Assembly (NCBI RefSeq): GCF_020176955.2
Contig: NZ_JAIUCZ020000002.1
Coordinates: forward strand, 868,001 to 932,000
Origin: Nocardia sp. alder85J
GTDB taxonomy: Bacteria; Actinomycetota; Actinomycetes; Mycobacteriales; Mycobacteriaceae
DNA: 64,000 nucleotides
Reading direction: 5' to 3'
A program made the position numbers and the translations under genes. Below the pieces are notes generated by a model, which worked only from the letters and a program-made list of their open reading frames with translations, did no database searches and had not been told where the DNA came from. This document shows positions 49,408 through 58,795 of this stretch, one piece after another. Position 1 is the first letter of the stretch. Each line of letters begins with the position of its first letter.

Positions 49408-52400
49408 ATGTCTGTGTCCTCTCATGCCGCGCCCGGTACGCCGCAGTCGTTCGACACCACGCTGCTCGACACGCTCACCCGGCGTGTGCTGATCGGTGAC
49501 GGTGCGATGGGCACCATGTTGCAGGCGGCAGACCTCAGCCTCGACGATTTCCTCGGTCTGGAGGGTTGCAACGAGATCCTCAACGAGACCCGTCCGGATG
49601 TGTTGCGCGGTATCCACCGCGCCTATTTCGAGGCCGGCGCCGATGCGGTCGAGACCAACACCTTCGGCTGCAATCTGCCCAATCTCGCCGATTACGACAT
49701 CGCCGATCGCATCCGCGATCTGTCCGAGCGGGGCACCCGGCTGGCCCGCGAGGTGGCCGACGAGATGGGCCCCACCGCCTACGGCCACCCGCGCTACGTG
49801 CTGGGGTCGATGGGCCCCGGCACCAAGCTGCCCACCCTCGGCCACGCTCCCTTCGCGGCGCTGCGCGACGCGTACGCCGAGTCCGCGCTCGGCATGCTCG
49901 AGGGCGGCGCCGACGCCATCCTCATCGAGACCTGCCAGGACCTGTTGCAGCTGAAGGCCGCGGTGATCGGCAGCCGCCGGGCCATGCAGCGGGCCGGTCG
50001 CCGCATCCCGATCATCACCCACGTCACCGTCGAGACCACCGGCACCATGCTGATCGGCAGCGAGATCGGCGCCGCGCTCACCGCCGTCGAACCGCTGGGC
50101 ATCGACATGATCGGGCTCAACTGCGCCACCGGTCCGGAGGAGATGAGCGAACATCTGCGGCATCTGTCCAAGCACGCGCAGCTGCCGGTGTCGGTCATGC
50201 CGAACGCGGGCCTGCCGGTGCTCGGCCCGCACGGCGCCGAGTACCCGCTGAGCCCGGAGGGCCTGGCCACGGCGCTGCGCGGTTTCGTCAGCGAATTCGG
50301 GCTGGCGATGGTCGGCGGCTGTTGTGGTACCACCCCCGAGCACATCCGGCAGGTCGCCGCGGCGGTGGCCGAGGTGCGCTCCGGCGAGCGCACGCCGCGG
50401 CGCGAGCCCAGCGTGTCCTCCATCTACACCGCGGTCCCGTTCGAGCAGGACGCGTCGATCATGATGATCGGCGAGCGCACGAATGCCAACGGCTCCAAGG
50501 CCTTCCGCGAGGCGATGCTCGCCGGCGACTGGCAGCGCTGCCTCGACATCGCCAAGGACCAGACCCGCGACGGCGCCCACATGCTCGACCTGTGCGTCGA
50601 CTACGTCGGCCGCGACGGCACCGCCGACATGGCGGAGCTGGCCTCGCGGCTGGCCACCGCGTCCACCCTGCCGATCATGCTCGACTCCACCGAGGCCCCG
50701 GTGCTGCGGGCCGGGCTGGAGCATCTGGGCGGACGGTGCGCGATCAACTCGGTCAACTACGAGGACGGCGACGGCCCGGAGTCCCGCTTCCAGCAGACCA
50801 TGGAGCTGGTCGCCGAGCACGGCGCCGCGGTGGTCGCGCTCACCATCGACGAGGAGGGGCAGGCCCGCACCGCCACGAAGAAGGTGGAGATCGCCGAGCG
50901 GCTGATCGCCGACATCACCGGGAACTGGGGCCTGGCCGAATCCGACATCATCATCGACTGCCTCACCTTCACCCTGGGCACCGGCCAGGAGGAGTCCCGC
51001 CGCGACGGCATCGAAACCATCGAGGGCATCCGCGAACTCAAGCGCCGGCATCCGGAGGTGCAGACCACCCTCGGCCTGTCGAACATCTCCTTCGGCCTGA
51101 ACCCGGCGGCCCGGCAGGTGCTGAACTCGGTGTTCATGCACGAGTGCGTGCAGGCCGGGCTGGATTCGGCCATCGTGCACGCCTCGAAGATCGTGCCGAT
51201 CAGCCGCATCCCCGAGGAGCAGCGGGAGACGGCGCTGGATTTGGTGTACGACCGCCGCCGCGAGGGGTACGACCCGTTGCAGCAGCTGATGGCCCTGTTC
51301 GAGGGCGTGTCCGCGGCGTCGGCCAAGGCGTCGCGCGCCGACGAGCTGGCGGCGCTGCCGCTGTTCGAGCGGCTGGAGCGGCGCATCGTCGACGGCGAGC
51401 GCAACGGTCTCGACGCCGACCTCGAGGTGGCGATGCAGACGGTGCCGCCGTTGCAGATCATCAACGAGACCCTGCTGTCGGGGATGAAGACCGTCGGTGA
51501 GCTGTTCGGCTCCGGCCAGATGCAGCTGCCGTTCGTATTGCAGTCCGCCGAGGTGATGAAGACGGCGGTCGCCTACCTGGAACCGCACATGGAGGCCACC
51601 GACGATTCCGGCAAGGGCCGCATCGTGCTGGCGACCGTCAAGGGCGACGTGCACGACATCGGCAAGAACCTGGTCGACATCATCCTGTCCAACAACGGCT
51701 ACGAGGTCGTGAATCTCGGTATCAAGCAACCGATCTCGGCCATCCTGGACGCCGCCAACGACAAGAAGGCCGATGTCATCGGCATGTCCGGCCTGCTGGT
51801 CAAATCGACGGTGGTGATGAAGGAGAACCTCGAGGAGATGAACACCCGCGGGGTCGCCGACCAGTTCCCGGTGCTGCTCGGCGGCGCCGCGCTGACCCGC
51901 GCCTACGTCGAGAACGATCTCACCGCGGTGTACGCGGGCGAGGTCAGCTACGCCCGCGACGCGTTCGAGGGGCTGCGCCTGATGGACGAGATCATGACCC
52001 GCAAGCGCGGCGGCGGCCTCGACCCGGACAGCCCGGAGGCGCTCGCGGCGCAGGCCAAGGCCGCCGAGCGGAAGGCCCGGCACGAGCGTTCCCAGCGCAT
52101 CGCCGCGGAGCGCCGGGCCACCGAGGTGCCGGTGGAGGTTCCGGCCCGCTCCGATGTGGCCGCCGACCTGCCGGTGCCGGTGCCGCCGTTCTGGGGCACC
52201 CGCGTGGTGAAGGGGCTGGCCGTGCCGGAGTACTCCGGTCTGCTGGACGAGCGCGCGCTGTTCCTCGGGCAGTGGGGTCTGCGCGGGCAGCGCGGCGGCG
52301 AGGGCCCGAGCTACGAGGAACTGGTCGAGACGGAGGGCCGGCCGCGGTTGCGGTACTGGCTGGACCGGCTGTCCACCGAGGGCGTGTTGCAGCATGCCGC

Positions 52401-53004
52401 GCTGGTCTACGGCTATTTCCCCGCCGTCTCCGAGGGTGACGACGTGATCGTGCTGTCCGAGCCGAATCCCGAGGCGCCGCAACGATTCCGGTTCACCTTC
52501 CCGCGCCAGCAGCGGGACCGGTTCCTGTGCATCGCGGATTTCCTGCGCTCCCGGGAGCACGCGGTCGAGACCGGTCAGGTGGATGTCTGGCCGTTCCAGC
52601 TGGTCACCATGGGGCAGCCGATCGCCGATTTCGCCAACCAGTTGTTCGCGGACAACAATTATCGCGACTATCTGGAAGTACACGGTATCGGTGTCCAGCT
52701 CACCGAGGCGCTGGCGGAATATTGGCATCGCCGCATCCGCGAAGAACTGGTGCTGGAGGGTCACGCGATCGCCGAGGACGATCCCGCCGACGTCCAGGAG
52801 TACTTCAAGCTCGGATATCGCGGCGCCCGTTTCTCGTTCGGCTACGGCGCCTGTCCCGATCTGGACGACCGCGCCAAACTGGTCGAACTGCTGGGTGCCG
52901 AGCGTATCGGCGTGACCCTCTCCGAGGAACTGCAACTGCATCCGGAACAGTCCACCGACGCATTCGTCCTGCTGCACCCGGAAGCGAAGTATTTCAGCGC
53001 CTGA
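49408..53004 (+). CDS. metH: Cobalamin-dependent methionine synthase
   Basis: The 1198-residue protein is full length. The homocysteine domain (1-330) begins RVLIGDGAMGTML and carries the zinc cysteines in NCATGP and GGCCGTTP. The methyltetrahydrofolate domain (about 345-620) contains IGERTNANGSKAFREAM and DLCVDYVGRDG. The B12 domain (about 640-870) has DVHDIGKN with the cobalt-binding His at 749, and the activation domain (about 900-1198) has RFSFGYGACPDL. It transfers the methyl group of 5-methyltetrahydrofolate to homocysteine. Start choice: the second of two adjacent ATGs, in frame with the conserved N-terminus. Confidence 0.96.
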   Translation: MSVSSHAAPGTPQSFDTTLLDTLTRRVLIGDGAMGTMLQAADLSLDDFLGLEGCNEILNETRPDVLRGIHRAYFEAGADAVETNTFGCNLPNLADYDIADRIRDLSERGTRLAREVADEMGPTAYGHPRYVLGSMGPGTKLPTLGHAPFAALRDAYAESALGMLEGGADAILIETCQDLLQLKAAVIGSRRAMQRAGRRIPIITHVTVETTGTMLIGSEIGAALTAVEPLGIDMIGLNCATGPEEMSEHLRHLSKHAQLPVSVMPNAGLPVLGPHGAEYPLSPEGLATALRGFVSEFGLAMVGGCCGTTPEHIRQVAAAVAEVRSGERTPRREPSVSSIYTAVPFEQDASIMMIGERTNANGSKAFREAMLAGDWQRCLDIAKDQTRDGAHMLDLCVDYVGRDGTADMAELASRLATASTLPIMLDSTEAPVLRAGLEHLGGRCAINSVNYEDGDGPESRFQQTMELVAEHGAAVVALTIDEEGQARTATKKVEIAERLIADITGNWGLAESDIIIDCLTFTLGTGQEESRRDGIETIEGIRELKRRHPEVQTTLGLSNISFGLNPAARQVLNSVFMHECVQAGLDSAIVHASKIVPISRIPEEQRETALDLVYDRRREGYDPLQQLMALFEGVSAASAKASRADELAALPLFERLERRIVDGERNGLDADLEVAMQTVPPLQIINETLLSGMKTVGELFGSGQMQLPFVLQSAEVMKTAVAYLEPHMEATDDSGKGRIVLATVKGDVHDIGKNLVDIILSNNGYEVVNLGIKQPISAILDAANDKKADVIGMSGLLVKSTVVMKENLEEMNTRGVADQFPVLLGGAALTRAYVENDLTAVYAGEVSYARDAFEGLRLMDEIMTRKRGGGLDPDSPEALAAQAKAAERKARHERSQRIAAERRATEVPVEVPARSDVAADLPVPVPPFWGTRVVKGLAVPEYSGLLDERALFLGQWGLRGQRGGEGPSYEELVETEGRPRLRYWLDRLSTEGVLQHAALVYGYFPAVSEGDDVIVLSEPNPEAPQRFRFTFPRQQRDRFLCIADFLRSREHAVETGQVDVWPFQLVTMGQPIADFANQLFADNNYRDYLEVHGIGVQLTEALAEYWHRRIREELVLEGHAIAEDDPADVQEYFKLGYRGARFSFGYGACPDLDDRAKLVELLGAERIGVTLSEELQLHPEQSTDAFVLLHPEAKYFSA

Positions 53005-53024
53005 TTTCCGTGGCCGTCCGGTTC

Positions 53025-53055
53025 GGTGGCCCGCCCGGCGTCGCGGCGGGTCACC
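53025..53055 (+). terminator. Hairpin downstream of metH
   Basis: GGTGGCCCGCC pairs with GGCGGGTCACC (one G-T wobble) around a 9-base loop, 20 bases after the metH stop. Confidence 0.6.
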
Positions 53056-53199
53056 GGCGGGGGTCTGCGCGCCACGCCGGTACCGGCGTCCCGAATCCGC
53101 ATGCGGCGCAATGGCGACGGCCCGACTGCGAATTCGCTGTGTGAACAGCGACTCCGCGCTGCCCGGAAAATGTGGTAGGAGCCACGAATTCCCCACGGC

Positions 53200-53212
53200 G
53201 ACAATCATTGTC
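53200..53212. promoter_or_regulatory. Palindrome GACAAT-C-ATTGTC upstream of kinase gene
   Basis: A perfect 6+1+6 palindrome in the metH-kinase intergenic region; possibly an operator for an unknown regulator. Confidence 0.35.
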
Positions 53213-53340
53213 GGATACCCGCGCGGCGGGTCGGTAATGTGATCATCGGACGTACCGCGTAAGATTTTCCACGTGTTTCCGGGCTTTCACGCAGCAGTGG
53301 TAGGTGGCTCGGCGTGTGAGGCCAGGAGGGGTACAACAGC

Positions 53341-55017
53341 ATGACGGCAGACCGGCTGATCTCGGGACGGTATCGCCTGGGCGACCCCATCGGCACCGGC
53401 GCCATGGGTGTCGTCTGGCGGGCCGACGACGTCCGGTTGCGGCGCACCGTCGCGGTGAAGCAGTTGCTGCTCAATCCCGGCCTGACGCGACTACAGGCCA
53501 TGGAGGCGAAACAGCGCGCGATGCGCGAGGGCCGGATCGCGGCCCGGCTGCATCATCCGAACGCCGTCACCGTCTTCGACGTCGCCGAGGAGGACGGCCA
53601 GCCCTGGCTGGTGATGGAATTCGTCGACGCGCCGAGCCTGGCCGCGATCATGCGCGACAGCGGCCCCCTGGACGCCCGGCGGGTGGCCCGGATCGGGGCC
53701 CAGGTCGCCGACGCGCTGGCCGCCGCGCACGACGCGGGCATCGTGCACCGCGATGTGAAGCCCGCGAACATCCTCGTCACCGACAACGGCACGGCCAAGA
53801 TCACCGATTTCGGCATCTCCCGCGCGGTCGGCGACGTGACCGTCACCTCCACCGGATTCCTGGCCGGGACCCCGGCCTATCTGGCGCCGGAGATCGCCCG
53901 CGGCGAGGATTCCTCGCCGAGTTCGGACGTGTTCGCCCTCGGTTCCACCCTGTACGCCGCGGTCGAGGGCGCGCCGCCGTTCGGCGAGGGGGAGAATCCG
54001 CTGGCGACGCTGCACGCGGTGGCCCGCGCCGACGTGCCGACCCCCGCCCGCGCCGGTGCGCTGGGCCCGGTGCTGATGCGCCTGCTGGCCTCCGAACCCG
54101 ACGAACGTCCCGCGATGCGCGAGGTCCAGCAGGCGCTGGCCGCGGTGGCCGAGGGCCGCGAGCCCGTCGTACCGGAATCGCCGACGAAGGTGCTGCCGCC
54201 GCCCGCCCCCGAACCCCCTACCACCGCGCCGACCACGGTGCTGCCGCCGCAGGAGGTGGCCGCGGTGGTCGCGGCCACACCCGTCGCGATGGGGCCGCCC
54301 GCCCCCCGCCCGAAGCGGGATCGGGCCGCCCGGCAGCGGTTGCTGGTCCTGGTCGCCGCCGGTGTCACGCTGGTGCTGGTGATCATCGCCGCGGTCGCGC
54401 TCGCCTCCGGTGGCAAGCATTCCGGCACGGCCGCCATCCCGGCCCCGCTGACCACCGTCTCGGCGGCCCCGGACGCGCCGGCGCCCACCGCCTCGCAACC
54501 GCCGTCGGCCGCTCCCGGCACGGCGGCCGGGGCCCCACCGGCCACCGTGCCGCCGACCACGGCCGCCGCCGCGCCCACGCCGTCACCGGCCGCCGCCGCG
54601 CCACCACCGGCCGCGGCCACGCCACCACCGGCCACGCCGTCACCCGCGGCACCCACGCCGTCGCCCGCCACCCCCACGCCGTCACCCGCCGCGACCACAC
54701 CGGCCCCCGCGGCCCAGCCCGCGAACCTGACCTCGTTCATCTCCGGCTACTACGGCATGCTCCCCGGCAACACCAGCGGCGCCTGGTCGATGCTGTCCTC
54801 GGGCTACCAGGGCCAGACCGGCGGCTACCAGACGTATGCGAACTTCTGGTCGACCATCTCGTCGGTGCGGGTGGGATCGGTGACCCAGAGCGGCCCGGAC
54901 CGAGTGGTCGCGACCCTGACCTACACCATGCGCAACGGTTCCACCTCCAGCGAGAGCCGCTGGTTCCGGGTCGACTCGTCCACCGGGCACATGCTGATCG
55001 CCGACTCCGGGCTCTGA
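53341..55017 (+). CDS. Membrane Ser/Thr protein kinase (PknD/PknF-type)
   Basis: The 558-residue protein has a complete Hanks-type kinase domain (about 8-275): GTGAMGVVWRA glycine loop, VAVKQ lysine, HRDVKPANI catalytic loop, DFGIS metal loop and AGTPAYLAPE. A juxtamembrane Pro-rich stretch and one membrane helix (about 333-356, LLVLVAAGVTLVLVIIAAVALA) follow. Next comes an Ala/Pro/Thr-rich extracytoplasmic linker (about 360-460) and a small globular sensor domain (about 461-558) with ISGYYGMLPGNTSGAWSMLS. It should sense an outside signal and phosphorylate cytoplasmic proteins. The ATG at 53341 follows GGAGGGG. Confidence 0.93.
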   Translation: MTADRLISGRYRLGDPIGTGAMGVVWRADDVRLRRTVAVKQLLLNPGLTRLQAMEAKQRAMREGRIAARLHHPNAVTVFDVAEEDGQPWLVMEFVDAPSLAAIMRDSGPLDARRVARIGAQVADALAAAHDAGIVHRDVKPANILVTDNGTAKITDFGISRAVGDVTVTSTGFLAGTPAYLAPEIARGEDSSPSSDVFALGSTLYAAVEGAPPFGEGENPLATLHAVARADVPTPARAGALGPVLMRLLASEPDERPAMREVQQALAAVAEGREPVVPESPTKVLPPPAPEPPTTAPTTVLPPQEVAAVVAATPVAMGPPAPRPKRDRAARQRLLVLVAAGVTLVLVIIAAVALASGGKHSGTAAIPAPLTTVSAAPDAPAPTASQPPSAAPGTAAGAPPATVPPTTAAAAPTPSPAAAAPPPAAATPPPATPSPAAPTPSPATPTPSPAATTPAPAAQPANLTSFISGYYGMLPGNTSGAWSMLSSGYQGQTGGYQTYANFWSTISSVRVGSVTQSGPDRVVATLTYTMRNGSTSSESRWFRVDSSTGHMLIADSGL

Positions 55018-55027
55018 CCCAGCGGCC

Positions 55028-55049
55028 GCGGGTCCGGGATTCGACCCGC
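55028..55049. terminator. Hairpin between convergent kinase and epimerase genes
   Basis: GCGGGTC pairs with GACCCGC around an 8-base loop, between the kinase stop and the epimerase stop. Confidence 0.6.
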
Positions 55050-55058
55050 CCGTGAAAT

Positions 55059-56174
55059 CTATCGGGAGGTTTGCACCGGATCCTCGGGATAGGGGTTGCC
55101 GAGCCGGGGCCGGATGGCGTTCCAGGGGTCGGCGAACGGTTGCCGGTTGCCGCGGTAGGGCGACAGTCGCCGGAGCCACAGTCGTACCAGGGGTGCCACG
55201 GGCCGGGCCAGGTAGCGCAGGGGCCCCGCTGTGGCCCGGATCTCGTCGAGCATGGCGGGCCAGGAGTGGTGCTGGAACGCGAGGATCTGCTGGGAGCGTT
55301 GGGTGTCGACCCAGTCGGTGGTGAACCAGTCGTCGTCCCTGTCCGGGTTGCCGGGTCTGGCCGGGGGGAAGGCATTGGTCAGCCCGATCGCGGTGGCCAT
55401 GGCGACGGTGACGTCCTGGTGGCGTTGCCGGTGGGTGGAGTCGCCGCCGATGAGGAATGCCTCACCGGTGGCCGGTGTGGTGAGGGCGGCGTCGATGGCG
55501 GTGGCGATATCGCGGACGTCGACGGTCTGGATCCGGCCGTCTCCGGGGAGTGCGGCCTGGAAGTGGAGCATATCGGCGTTGACGGCGATGTCGAGGTCGA
55601 CGCTCAGCACCGCCGCGAGGCGGAGGATGACCCATTCCAGCGAGGACGACCGGATCAGATGTTCGGCTTCGGCCTTGTGGGCGCCGTAGACGTCCACCGG
55701 CCGGATCGGGGTATCCGGTCGCAGGGGTCCGTCGGCGCGGTGGGGGTTGCGGGTGCCGTGGACCGCGATGCTGGAAGCCTGGACGAATCGCGGTGGGGCC
55801 GGTTGCGCCGCGGCGGCGCGCAGCAGTGCGGCGGTGGCATCGACGTTGACCGCTCGTGCCAGGCGTGGGTTGCGGTAACACTGGGGCGGGATGATCGCGG
55901 CCAGGTGCACGATGTGGGTGGGTGCGACCGTCCCGATCACGGCGTCCACCTGACCGGGGTCGGTCAGATCCGCCCAATGGATCCGGAGGTTCGGGTCGGC
56001 CAGCCGCTGTGCGGCTCGCCGGTTGGCGGGCAGATCGAGGTCGGTGGCCACGACCTCGTACCCCTGGCCGAGCAGCCGGCGCAGGGTCGCCGTGCCGACC
56101 AGACCGAATGCGCCGGTCACCAGTATCGGGCCGGTTCGCGCCGAGCGCGGGTCTGTGGAATCCGGGGTGGGCAT
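55059..56174 (-). CDS. NAD-dependent epimerase/dehydratase family protein
   Basis: The 371-residue extended SDR has VTGAFGLVGTATLRRLL (NAD loop), ATDLDLP, HLAAIIPPQCYRNP, QASSIAVHG and VYGAHKAEAE (catalytic Tyr and Lys). The long C-terminal part (WPAMLDEIRATAGPLRYLARPVAPLVRLWLRRLSPY) exceeds the usual epimerase and includes a basic amphipathic helix. It may act as a 3-beta-hydroxysteroid dehydrogenase-like or sugar-type enzyme; the substrate is unknown. The start at 56174 has AGGAG about 13 bases upstream. It is the last gene of the AveC-type operon, 107 bases after the VWA gene. Confidence 0.82.
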   Translation of the reverse strand: MPTPDSTDPRSARTGPILVTGAFGLVGTATLRRLLGQGYEVVATDLDLPANRRAAQRLADPNLRIHWADLTDPGQVDAVIGTVAPTHIVHLAAIIPPQCYRNPRLARAVNVDATAALLRAAAAQPAPPRFVQASSIAVHGTRNPHRADGPLRPDTPIRPVDVYGAHKAEAEHLIRSSSLEWVILRLAAVLSVDLDIAVNADMLHFQAALPGDGRIQTVDVRDIATAIDAALTTPATGEAFLIGGDSTHRQRHQDVTVAMATAIGLTNAFPPARPGNPDRDDDWFTTDWVDTQRSQQILAFQHHSWPAMLDEIRATAGPLRYLARPVAPLVRLWLRRLSPYRGNRQPFADPWNAIRPRLGNPYPEDPVQTSR

Positions 56175-56281
56175 GGCCTGTTCGGCTCCTGTCGGTTCCG
56201 ATGCACCGTGACATCGGGTGGATGTGGTTGTGCGGCAGACGATCCGATGTGCGGGCGGCTGTCGTCCCGGCCCCGGGCCCG

Positions 56282-57958
56282 CTACCGTCTCGGTGCGGCC
56301 AGTTGCCGCAGCGCGGACAGGAACAGCTCGTCCATGCGTGGGCTCAGCTCCGCCAGCACCGGAGCGCCGGCGTGGCCGGCGGAGCCGAAGACCCGGTCGA
56401 GGGTGTCGGCGGTGGTGGTGGCGCCGATGGACAGGCACAGGCAGGCGATTCCGTCGATGCGGAGTTCCTCGAGGGCCTTCGTGGCATCGGCTTCGGCGTA
56501 GCGGCCCTCGTAGCCGTCGTCGTAGGGCAGGCCGTCGGACAGGACGACCAGGAGCCGGTTCGGGGTACCGGCCGCGGTGGCGAGGATGTCGCCCGCACCG
56601 CGGATGGCAGCGCCGAGCCGGGTGTAACCGGAGGGCTGCAACCGCTCGAGCCGGGCTCGGGCCGCCGCGTCGAACCGCTGACCGAAGGTCTTGATCGCGG
56701 GCAGGTGCACAGCATGCCTGCCCTGTGATCGGAAGGCGTAGAGGGCAACTCGGTCGCCGAGTTCCTCCAGGGTCGCGGCCAGTACCGCCGCGGCTCGTCG
56801 TTGATGGTCGTGTACCGACCGGCCGCCGATGTCGGCGTCGGTGGCCGACCCCGACGCGTCGAGCAGGATGAGCACACCGAGATCGCGGGCGAGTTTCCGT
56901 CGTTCGAGGTGGACGTGTTCCGAGGGCGAGTAGCCGCTGCGCACGTCGACGAACAGATCGACGAGCGCTTCGAGATCGAGTTCGTCGCCATCGGGACGGC
57001 CACGCAGGACCTTCGGCCCGAGACCGACGCGGGCCAGGCGTGCGCGCAGCACCTCGTCGCGCGGCACACCGGCGCCGGTGACGTCGGCGGCCACGGTCAG
57101 CGGGAAGTCGACGACCCGGCACCATTCGGGCCGATACCGGTGGCGGTGGACGTCCCACTCCGGATGCAGGGCACCACCGACCCCGATCGCGGCGGCGGGT
57201 TTTCCGTTGTCGGTGAAGCGGATTCGCGTGGGCAGCGGGCGGCCGTGCGCGCCGACGGCGGCGCGCCGCAGGGCACGAACCGGCGTCTCGGCGCCGGCCG
57301 CGCTGTCCCCCGCCGAGCGCGTACTGCCGAGCAATTTTCGGATGTAGTCCGCCAAAGTCCGTGAACCGAGCGGATTCTCGAACAGTTTCGCGATCCTGCT
57401 CGGCTCGGACTGCTCGGTGTCGCCGTCGTCGTCGGCGTCGGGAGTGCCGGTGGGATCGAAGTTCACGCGCAGTTCGGCGTCGGTGGCGCGGGTGCCGGGT
57501 CCGCCGGAGGCGAGCAGTCTGGACGGCTTGATCACGCCGAACCACGGCGGCGGGCCGGCGACCGCCGCCCGGCTTCTGGCCAGCGCGAGCGATTCGTCCG
57601 CGGTCGCCGTGCTCGGCGCCTCGTGGCAGGCGAGGTCCGCGGCGAGTGGAAGCCGTTGGGCCAGGTCGGCGAGCACCCGCCGACCTTCCAGCGCCAGATA
57701 GCGCCGAGCCACCCCGGGACGTGCCCACAGCGCCCCGACGATTCGCGGCTCCAGGCTCCCCATTCCCAGCAGGGCGCTCTGCACCAGCATCTCGCGGCGC
57801 TGTTCGGTCAGCGGACGGCCGGCCGAGACGAATACGACCCGGCCGTCGGTGTGCGCCGCCGCCCCGGGCGCCGCCTCGGTGACCTGCACGGACCGGCCGG
57901 CGAGGAATCCGGCCAGCAACCGGAACCGTTCGGGACCGACGGGTTCGGAGCCGGTCAT
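56282..57958 (-). CDS. VWA-domain protein, NorD/CbbO-like
   Basis: The 558-residue protein has an N-terminal helical region (1-340) and a C-terminal von Willebrand A domain (about 360-545). The MIDAS motif is in VLILLDASGSATDAD (DxSxS), with PSGYTRLGAAI and VVLSDGLPYDDGYEG completing the metal site. This layout matches NorD/CbbO-type partners of MoxR ATPases, which together remodel or metallate target enzymes. Its ATG overlaps the MoxR stop (ATGA), so the two are made together. Confidence 0.87.
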   Translation of the reverse strand: MTGSEPVGPERFRLLAGFLAGRSVQVTEAAPGAAAHTDGRVVFVSAGRPLTEQRREMLVQSALLGMGSLEPRIVGALWARPGVARRYLALEGRRVLADLAQRLPLAADLACHEAPSTATADESLALARSRAAVAGPPPWFGVIKPSRLLASGGPGTRATDAELRVNFDPTGTPDADDDGDTEQSEPSRIAKLFENPLGSRTLADYIRKLLGSTRSAGDSAAGAETPVRALRRAAVGAHGRPLPTRIRFTDNGKPAAAIGVGGALHPEWDVHRHRYRPEWCRVVDFPLTVAADVTGAGVPRDEVLRARLARVGLGPKVLRGRPDGDELDLEALVDLFVDVRSGYSPSEHVHLERRKLARDLGVLILLDASGSATDADIGGRSVHDHQRRAAAVLAATLEELGDRVALYAFRSQGRHAVHLPAIKTFGQRFDAAARARLERLQPSGYTRLGAAIRGAGDILATAAGTPNRLLVVLSDGLPYDDGYEGRYAEADATKALEELRIDGIACLCLSIGATTTADTLDRVFGSAGHAGAPVLAELSPRMDELFLSALRQLAAPRR

Positions 57959-58773
57959 GGTCGCGGGAGGACGGCGTCGACGAGCTCGCCGAGCGCCCGC
58001 ACGATATCCGCGTCGTCGGAGAGGGTCTGCACGACGGCCGCCTGCGCGGCGCTGCGCAGACTCAGTCCTTCCGCGACGAGTCCGCCGGCGAGGATCAGCA
58101 TCCGGGTGGAGGACACCTCACGCAGGGGGGAGCCGTCCAGTGTCCGGATGGCCTGCGCGAGGGTGACCAGGGATTGTGCTGTGCCGGTGTCGATTCCGGC
58201 TTCGTGCGCGACGATCTGGGTCTCGGTCTCCGGCGGCGGGAAGTCGAGGGCGATGGCGACGAAACGCTGGCGGGTCGATTCCTTGAGGTTCTTCAGCACG
58301 CTCTGATAGCCGGGGTTGTAGGAGATCACCAGCTGAAACCCCGGCGCCGCGGGCACGATGACGCCGAGCCGATCGACGGGCAACTCCCGACGGTGATCCG
58401 CCAGCGGATGGATCACCACGGTGGTGTCCTGGCGTGCCTCCACCACCTCGTCCAGATAGAAGATCGCGCCCTCCCGCACCGCGCGGGTCAGCGGCCCGTC
58501 CACCCAGACCGTCTCGCCGCCGCGGAGCAGGAACCGGCCCACCAGATCCGCCGAGGTCATGTCCTCGTGGCCGGCGACGGTGATCAGCTCGCGGCCCAGT
58601 TCATGGGCCATTGCCTGCACGAAACGAGTCTTGCCGCATCCGGTGGGTCCCTTCAGCAGTACCGGCAGACCCCGGCCGGCCGCGGCGCGGAAGACCTGCA
58701 CCTCGTCACCGACCGCGCGATAGAACGGCGCCCTCGGATCGGACAGCACGGCAGTAGCCATATCGATCGACAT
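57955..58773 (-). CDS. MoxR-type AAA ATPase, CbbQ/NorQ-like
   Basis: The 272-residue protein has Walker A KGPTGCGKTRF, Walker B AIFYLDEVVEA, sensor 1 FQLVISYNPGYQ and KESTRQRFVAIALDFPPPETE. This is the CbbQ/NirQ/NorQ branch of MoxR ATPases, which act with a VWA protein as activases of metalloenzymes. The ATG at 58773 lies 22 bases after the AveC-like stop, with GGAAAGAG about 9 bases upstream. Confidence 0.92.
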   Translation of the reverse strand: MSIDMATAVLSDPRAPFYRAVGDEVQVFRAAAGRGLPVLLKGPTGCGKTRFVQAMAHELGRELITVAGHEDMTSADLVGRFLLRGGETVWVDGPLTRAVREGAIFYLDEVVEARQDTTVVIHPLADHRRELPVDRLGVIVPAAPGFQLVISYNPGYQSVLKNLKESTRQRFVAIALDFPPPETETQIVAHEAGIDTGTAQSLVTLAQAIRTLDGSPLREVSSTRMLILAGGLVAEGLSLRSAAQAAVVQTLSDDADIVRALGELVDAVLPRP

Positions 58774-58795
58774 CCCAACTCTTTCCGTCGAAATT

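Larger units (their letters stand above)
53005..53340. other. Intergenic region between metH and kinase gene
   Basis: This 336-base gap begins with a terminator-like hairpin (53025-53055) and contains a perfect 13-base palindrome GACAAT-C-ATTGTC (53200-53212), 128 bases before the kinase start. No gene is supported. Confidence 0.5.

Noticed and set aside
49402-53208. 1268-codon minus-strand frame opposite metH
   Set aside because: It is long only because high GC suppresses stops; the plus strand encodes a full-length methionine synthase.
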